Positions 19,888 through 25,048 of a DNA stretch of 25,048 bases are shown in pieces. The notes below the pieces were generated by a model that had not been told where the DNA came from, searched no databases, and was given only the letters and a program-made list of their open reading frames with translations. Position 1 is the first letter of the stretch. Each line of letters begins with the position of its first letter. This stretch comes from Verrucomicrobiota bacterium. GTDB taxonomy: Bacteria; Verrucomicrobiota; Verrucomicrobiia; Opitutales; Opitutaceae. A program made the translations under genes and the position numbers. Where the stretch lies: the NCBI GenBank assembly GCA_023446735.1, contig JAEXPQ010000286.1, positions 1 through 25,048 on the forward strand. The letters run 5' to 3'.

Positions 19888-22800
19888 GTGCCATCCAAAA
19901 ACCACTCGCAGTCCGTAGCACAAATACCAGCCTGGGCCATCGTGCCCCCCGAGAACAGTCCTACGGCGAACCTACCCTTCGGCCTGTTTGATGCAGTCGT
20001 AACCGACTCGCTCGCCCGGCAACTCTCCGCACTGCCCGCAGACTGCAACGCGATCATCGAGGACATCCCGGCAACAGCGTCACACGCAGACCTCACCTCA
20101 CAGGTTGCACAACAGTTGGCCGCCCTACTGGACGAGCTCGAGGGCACCGCCGATGAAAAGGTCCGACGTCAGGTGGAGATCCTGAATGCGCTCCTGCGTG
20201 AAGCACGACAGCACCATGCCCTTCCCGTCGACTTCCTGCAGCAGCCCGCCAAGTCGCTCAAGGCGATCAAACAGCAGGGAGAACACGCCGCGTCCCCGCT
20301 CACGGGCTTGGCCCATCCGTGGCTTTTCACCGCCTCGAAGGGCACGCCAAGTTTGCTAAACGAGCTGCGCACCGAAAGCGGCGACTGCGACCAGATCGAC
20401 CTCCTCATCAGCTTCATCACGGTCTCTGGCGTGCGCAAGATGCTCGACCTGCTTGAAAGCGCCGCCCGCCGCCACAATGCAGGAAGAGCGCCCGTCCGAA
20501 TCCGCGTTCTCACCACAACCTACACGGGGGCCACCGAGATCGAAGCGCTCAACATGCTGGCGCGGCTCCCGGGCTGCGAGGTCCGCATCTCTCTCGACGG
20601 CCGACGAACCCGACTGCACGCGAAAGCTTGGGTGTTCCACCGGCAGACCGGCTTCGGCTCCGCCTACGTGGGAAGCGCCAATTTTTCCGCCGCGGCTCTG
20701 CTGGGTGGTCTCGAGTGGACGGTGAAGCTCACCGAGTGCGGGCAACGAGATCTGTTCGAGAAGGCCAAGGCACACTTCGAGACGCTTTGGTGCGATCGGG
20801 AGTTCGAGCCCTACGACGCATCGAACCAAGACCATCGCCTCGCGCTCGCGAAAGCACTCAAACGCGAAGCCGGCGCGGAGGGCCTGCCCGACTTCACGTT
20901 CTTCGAGCTGCGGCCAAAACAGTACCAGCAGGCGATGCTCGACGCACTCGCCGCCGAACGAGCCCACAACAGGACCCGGAACCTCGTCGTCGCCGCCACT
21001 GGTACCGGCAAGACCGTGGTGGCCGCGTTCGACTACCGCGCCCGCTGCCAGCAGTCGGATCGGCCGGATTCCCGGCCCCGCCTCCTGTTTGTCGCCCACC
21101 GGGAGGAAATTCTCCGCCAGAGTCTGCACACCTTCAGGATGGTCCTGCGCGACCAGTCCTTCGGCGACCTGTGCGTCGGCGGCAGCGAACCAGCCAGCCA
21201 CGACCACCTGTTCGCCACAATCCAGAGTCTCACGTCTCGGAACCTGCTGACTTCGGTTGCTCCGAACTTCTGGGACATGGTGATCGTCGACGAATGCCAC
21301 CACCTTGCTGCGGATTCATTCCAGGAGCTGCTGACGACCGTCCGACCGCAGGTGCTTCTCGGACTCACCGCGACACCAGAACGTGGGGATGGCACTCCCA
21401 TCCTGCCCTTCTTCCAAAACCGGCTGGACGGCTCGCCGGCTGTCGAGCTGCGGCTCTGGCACGCGCTCGATCTCCAACTCCTCACCCCCTTCGACTACTT
21501 CGCCTGCGATGACCCGACCGATTTCGCCGGTGTCACCTGGCAGAAGCAGGGCGAGCGGGCCACGTTGGATCAGCTCCTCACCGGCAACAACGCCCGCGCC
21601 CAGATCATCATCGATGAGTGGAAACGCCTCTCCGGAGACCCGCGACAAGGGCGCGCACTGGCCTTCTGTGTTTCCGTCGAGCATGCTGAGTTCATGGCGG
21701 CCTGTTTCAACCAAGCCGGTATTCCCGCAGAGTGTGTTTCAGGCACATCGGATCCGGAACGCCGTCGCAGCGCACCTGGACGTCTCTCTCGGCGCGAGAT
21801 CAACGTCATCGCCACCTGCGATATCTACAACGAGGGCGTGGATATCCCGTCCGTCGACACCCTGCTGCTGCTCCGCCCGACGCAGAGTCCGGTCATCTTC
21901 CAACAGCAGATCGGCCGCGGACTCCGGCTCTGCGAAGAAACCCGGAAAACGTCCTGCCTGATTCTCGATTTCGTCGGCCAGCACAACGCCGAGTTCCGCT
22001 TCGACACACTTTTTTCCCGGCTGACCGGGCTGACTCGCGCCGAACTGATCGACGCCGTCGAGCACGGGTTCAGCAACCTTCCCGCCGGGTGCCATCTTCA
22101 GCTCGCCAAACAGGCGCGCGAGCAAGTGCTGCAAAACCTTCGCGCCGTCACTCAGCAGAACTGGCGGCGCCTCACCACCGAGCTGCGGGCCTACGTTGCC
22201 GTACGCGGCCGAGCTACTGTCACGCTCGCCGATTTCGTCCGCGATCAGGCGCTCGACATCGAGGACATCTATCGAGGCCAAGGGCACAGCGGGTGGGCGA
22301 GCCTGCAACGCGACGCCGGGATACTCCACGGCGCACCAAGTCCAGAGGAGGAGAAACTCGGCCAGCGCTACTCCGACTTGCTGCATCTCGACGACGCCGA
22401 CCAGCTCGACTTGCTGCAAGCGGTCGCCGAGCCGGACGCTGAGTATTCGGATCTCGGGGCCGAGGACCGCCTTCGGTTGCAGATGCTCGCTTACCAGGTC
22501 GACGGGCAGTCCAGTCAGGTCGGGAGCGGCGCCACGTTCCTCGAACGTCTCAAGCAGAACCCCGCCAGTCGCGCCGATCTCGGCGAACTGGCGAAGCTGC
22601 TCGCCACCAGAAGCGAGACTGTGTCCAAGCAGATACCGGGGCTCGAAGACACTCCGCTCCGACTCCACGCACACTACAGCTCACGTGAGATCCTCACGGC
22701 CGTCGGATTCCACACCGAATCTCGACGTACGCCGTTCCGCGCCGGCGTGCTCGCCCTCGAGGACCGCAAGACGGAGTTTCTCTTTGTCACGCTCGACAAA

Positions 22801-23106
22801 TCCGAGGCCCTGCACGCAGCCGTCGCCTACCACGACTACGCGATCTCCCCGGATCGGTTCCACTGGCAGTCGCAGAACAGCGCCGGACCAGAGACCAAAG
22901 CCGGCCAGCGATACCTTGGGAGTCCGCAAAATGGGTGGCTGTTCCAGCTCTTCATCCGCTCCAAGAAGGGCGAAGCATACTGCGCGATGGGACCGGTCAC
23001 GATCGAAGAGTCGAAGGGGGCCAAGCCCATGTCGATTGTCTGGAGACTGGCCGTTCCGATGCCGCCCCGATTGTTCGCCAAATTCAGCGTACTTCGCGCG
23101 GTCTAG
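19888..23106 (+). CDS. PLD nuclease / SF2 helicase / DUF3427 protein
   Basis: A 1072-residue three-part protein. Near residue 28 it has the family opening LPFGLFDAVVTDSL. A phospholipase-D-type nuclease domain (about 140-305) has His244-x-Lys246 and VGSANFS (261-267); the usual Asp is His251, as in the HKD (COG3886) group. The SF2 helicase (about 340-700) shows Walker A ATGTGKT (370-376), DECH (468-471), TATPER (494-499), DIYNEGVDIP (645-654) and QQQIGRGLR (672-680). The rest is DUF3427, ending with WQSQN, LGSPQNG and PMSIVWRL. The start is GTG 19888; no in-frame ATG precedes the conserved N-terminus. Expected role: ATP-driven DNA translocation plus cleavage, in defence or repair. The stop overlaps the convergent gene's stop. 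Confidence 0.93.
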   Translation: MPSKNHSQSVAQIPAWAIVPPENSPTANLPFGLFDAVVTDSLARQLSALPADCNAIIEDIPATASHADLTSQVAQQLAALLDELEGTADEKVRRQVEILNALLREARQHHALPVDFLQQPAKSLKAIKQQGEHAASPLTGLAHPWLFTASKGTPSLLNELRTESGDCDQIDLLISFITVSGVRKMLDLLESAARRHNAGRAPVRIRVLTTTYTGATEIEALNMLARLPGCEVRISLDGRRTRLHAKAWVFHRQTGFGSAYVGSANFSAAALLGGLEWTVKLTECGQRDLFEKAKAHFETLWCDREFEPYDASNQDHRLALAKALKREAGAEGLPDFTFFELRPKQYQQAMLDALAAERAHNRTRNLVVAATGTGKTVVAAFDYRARCQQSDRPDSRPRLLFVAHREEILRQSLHTFRMVLRDQSFGDLCVGGSEPASHDHLFATIQSLTSRNLLTSVAPNFWDMVIVDECHHLAADSFQELLTTVRPQVLLGLTATPERGDGTPILPFFQNRLDGSPAVELRLWHALDLQLLTPFDYFACDDPTDFAGVTWQKQGERATLDQLLTGNNARAQIIIDEWKRLSGDPRQGRALAFCVSVEHAEFMAACFNQAGIPAECVSGTSDPERRRSAPGRLSRREINVIATCDIYNEGVDIPSVDTLLLLRPTQSPVIFQQQIGRGLRLCEETRKTSCLILDFVGQHNAEFRFDTLFSRLTGLTRAELIDAVEHGFSNLPAGCHLQLAKQAREQVLQNLRAVTQQNWRRLTTELRAYVAVRGRATVTLADFVRDQALDIEDIYRGQGHSGWASLQRDAGILHGAPSPEEEKLGQRYSDLLHLDDADQLDLLQAVAEPDAEYSDLGAEDRLRLQMLAYQVDGQSSQVGSGATFLERLKQNPASRADLGELAKLLATRSETVSKQIPGLEDTPLRLHAHYSSREILTAVGFHTESRRTPFRAGVLALEDRKTEFLFVTLDKSEALHAAVAYHDYAISPDRFHWQSQNSAGPETKAGQRYLGSPQNGWLFQLFIRSKKGEAYCAMGPVTIEESKGAKPMSIVWRLAVPMPPRLFAKFSVLRAV

Positions 23107-23798
23107 TGCTCTCCGTCGAAGCTTGTACGCGGGAGCACCTGGCCGGGATAGCGCACCACCGCCACCTCCGGAAACGCGATACCCGGAGCGAGCTTCAGCG
23201 CCAGCTCGCGAACTTCGGCATAGCTCGGCCGGTCGGCGATGTGTTCGAGCAGGCCATTGGCACCGACGCCATAGAGCGCGAAGAATGGGCGCCCGTACTC
23301 TGCGTCGAAGGGATCGTCGTCCGCCGTCATCGGCATCGCGCCATCCTCCACCGGAGTACAGCGCATGGTTTGGATGCGGAACCGGCGAAAGGTCGAGCCA
23401 CGCACTGGATTCTCGGCTTCAACACAAAGCGGCATGACCGAAACCTCGGAACAGATGACCGGCAGCCGGAGCCGCAACGCGAGACGCACGCAATCCCGCT
23501 CCTCAAACCTCGCCAATCCATCTGCGCCGGTCAGCGCCACGCAGGCTTCCCCGAAGCGGTCTTCGAGAAAGTAGGGCCAGCACTCGTCGAACTCATCGAA
23601 GCAAACGTGGCGCACCGCCCACGTCTCGAACAGTGCCGCGGCTCGCATCACCTCGCGCATCCACTGGATACCGTCGCCATAGCAGGCGCTGAGATCGGGC
23701 CGCGGATCGCGCTGGCAGGCGTGCCACAGTGAAACTGCCGCGCCGAGCAAGGCTGCTGGATCCGCCGAGACCTCCCACGCCTCGTCCTTTCGGTTCAT
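23103..23798 (-). CDS. Hypothetical protein in the helicase/HNH cluster
   Basis: A 231-residue protein I do not recognise. It has no signal peptide or membrane segment, is acidic, and has a Trp/Phe-rich middle (FETWAVRHVCFDEFDECWPYFLEDRFGEACVALTG) followed by strands (RLPVICSEVSVMPLCVE, RFRIQTMRC). Its stop and the helicase stop share the palindrome CTAG (23103-23106), and its start is 65 bases from the divergent HNH gene. The frame has the GC-rich codon pattern of a real gene and is closed by defined neighbours. It may be an accessory or immunity-type factor, but nothing in its sequence shows this. Confidence 0.72.
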   Translation of the reverse strand: MNRKDEAWEVSADPAALLGAAVSLWHACQRDPRPDLSACYGDGIQWMREVMRAAALFETWAVRHVCFDEFDECWPYFLEDRFGEACVALTGADGLARFEERDCVRLALRLRLPVICSEVSVMPLCVEAENPVRGSTFRRFRIQTMRCTPVEDGAMPMTADDDPFDAEYGRPFFALYGVGANGLLEHIADRPSYAEVRELALKLAPGIAFPEVAVVRYPGQVLPRTSFDGEH

Positions 23799-23863
23799 GA
23801 CTCTGGAGTCCGGCTGGCGTTTCCATGCTGTACCCGCCGCTTCGGCACGCCTACCGTCGGCGC

Positions 23864-24658
23864 ATGGCCTCCGGGAAGAAATGGACCCGCGACGAGCTGC
23901 TCGTTGCCCTCAACCTCTACCACAAGCTCACCTTCGGGCAGGTGCATCACCGCAATCCCGCCATCATCGCCCTCGCCACCAAGCTCGGGCGCACCGCTGG
24001 CAGCGTGGCGATGAAGTTGAGCAACCTTGCCTCGTTCGATCCCGCCCTGCAGCTGCGCGGCATCAAGGGCCTCGCCGGCGCCAGTGGACTCGATCGGTCC
24101 GTCTGGAACGAGTTCCACGCCAACCTCGACGAAGCGGTACCGGCCAGCGAGGAAGCCCTGCGCCAACTCTTCCGCGCCGATCCCCACGCCGAACTCACCG
24201 TGATCCCGACCGAGGGCATTCGCCTGCACAAGCGCCCGCCCACCGCCACCGAAACGACCGTAACGGTGAAGCAGCGCCGCGGTCAGGAGTATTTCCGCGA
24301 CGCCGTGCTCAACAACTTCGCGGGCCGCTGCGGTGTCACCGGACTCCCGATTCGCGAGCTGCTGATCGCTTCGCATATCCTGCCATGGGGCTCCCATCCG
24401 GCCGAGCGCCTGAACGTCCGCAACGGACTCTGCCTCTCCCGCCTGCACGACGCCGCTTTCGACCGCGGACTCATCACGTTCGATGATGACCTGCAACTCG
24501 TCTTGTCCCCACGGCTCAAGGGCACGCTGCCGCAACGCGCCGTGGCCGAGAACTTCGGCGCCTATTCCGGCGAGCGCCTGCAAGTCCCTGCCGATGCCAC
24601 ACCACCGGAAGCCGCCTTCCTCGCCGAGCACCGCGCCACGATCTTTGCGCGGAGTTGA
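23864..24658 (+). CDS. HNH endonuclease (HNH_2 type)
   Basis: A 264-residue protein. The N-terminal 60 residues form a helical domain (WTRDELLVALNLYHKLTFGQVHHRNPAIIALATKLGRTAGSVAMKLSNLASFDP), probably for DNA recognition, as in many HNH_2 proteins. The nuclease domain spans about 140-215: RCGVTGLPIRELLIASHILPWG with His171, then RLNVRNGLCLSRLHDAAFDRGLITFD with Asn187 and His195. All expected HNH residues are present. ATG 23864 (MASGKKWTRDE) is preferred to 23825 because homology begins there. It is divergent from the hypothetical gene and near the helicase, so a DNA-restriction role is likely. Confidence 0.93.
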   Translation: MASGKKWTRDELLVALNLYHKLTFGQVHHRNPAIIALATKLGRTAGSVAMKLSNLASFDPALQLRGIKGLAGASGLDRSVWNEFHANLDEAVPASEEALRQLFRADPHAELTVIPTEGIRLHKRPPTATETTVTVKQRRGQEYFRDAVLNNFAGRCGVTGLPIRELLIASHILPWGSHPAERLNVRNGLCLSRLHDAAFDRGLITFDDDLQLVLSPRLKGTLPQRAVAENFGAYSGERLQVPADATPPEAAFLAEHRATIFARS

Positions 24659-25048
24659 GCGGTCGGCATTGGGCATCGGGCGATCTTACCAGACCGTCCC
24701 GCCGAAGTGTACGGACGATGAGTCATAAACGCGGTGTCGCAGCACCGCCCCTCCCTCGGCGTTTGTTGGCTGGTGGCCGGCTCGACCGCCACGAACCTGA
24801 CGCGGCCGAGCCGGAGCCGAACCGGCCGATGGGAGCGAGCGCTTGTCATCGGGCCGACCTTTCACCGTTTGGTTCCGGGAACTCGGGGTAATCGGTGGTC
24901 GAGATTCCGGATAGTTGGACCACGGAACGCACAGAAGGGGCGGATTCCGAAACGCCCCGCCCCGTCCCCGCCACCCCTCGCTGCTCTCGCGAGCAGCGCC
25001 ACGCAACCACCGTCCACGGTCCACAGTCCACCGATCACCGCCCTCCCC
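24659..25048. other. Terminal non-coding region
   Basis: No gene is supported in these 390 bases. Right after the HNH stop are three heptamers (24664-24684: CGGCATT, GGGCATC, GGGCGAT). A perfect hairpin, GCTGCTC-TCGC-GAGCAGC, is at 24980-24997. A further heptamer array, listed separately, reaches the window edge. Confidence 0.6.
25006..25047. repeat. Heptamer array at the window edge
   Basis: Six units in register: ACCACCG, TCCACGG, TCCACAG, TCCACCG, ATCACCG, CCCTCCC. It is the complement-type relative of the vsr insert units (ACGGTGG) and is cut by the window end, so its true length is unknown. Confidence 0.75.

Overview
The window is about 25 kb of very GC-rich bacterial DNA. Gene content suggests a Verrucomicrobiota bacterium of the Opitutaceae type: a DUF2202 protein, a large GH2 hydrolase with a discoidin-like tail, a DUF2785 protein, many small orphan ATPases and toxin-like pairs, and start codons without Shine-Dalgarno motifs. 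This assignment is an inference from style and content; no rRNA or other marker gene is present. No tRNA, rRNA, CRISPR array or transposase was seen.

Layout. (1) 0.1-2.2 kb: a secreted ferritin-like DUF2202 protein, then a tight operon of ECF-type sigma factor, small membrane protein and secreted Spy-like helical protein, with ATGA overlaps and a strong hairpin terminator. (2) 2.4-7.1 kb: a secreted protein of unknown function, divergent from a 1055-residue GH2 glycosidase. (3) 7.1-10.9 kb: a two-gene minus-strand operon of two different P-loop ATPases, the second carrying a winged helix and TPRs; a 26-bp inverted repeat sits just upstream of its first start codon. (4) 11.0-14.2 kb: a GDSL lipoprotein esterase, a lytic transglycosylase and the ribosome-assembly GTPase EngB. 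(5) 14.4-16.3 kb: two paralogous 133-residue membrane proteins on either side of a DUF2785 protein.

(6) 16.3-19.9 kb is the most unusual part. Three remnants of a vsr (very short patch repair endonuclease) gene lie in the same orientation and separate two toxin-antitoxin-like modules: vsr1 - [wHTH/nucleotidyltransferase, DUF4160, DUF2442] - vsr2 - [DUF433, DUF5615] - vsr3 fragment. vsr1 and vsr2 share an in-frame insert of about 195 bp, part of which consists of degenerate tandem heptamers. More heptamer arrays lie between the genes, one with 22 units in register. The nucleotidyltransferase gene is preceded by four copies of a GGTAATACC-like motif spaced by whole helical turns. (7) 19.9-24.7 kb: a phospholipase-D/SF2 helicase/DUF3427 protein, an unknown protein and an HNH nuclease, a likely DNA-defence or repair cluster. 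The last 390 bases are non-coding and end in another heptamer array.

Regions 6 and 7, and perhaps the two-ATPase operon, look like an accessory or defence island set into a housekeeping backbone (EngB, lytic transglycosylase).
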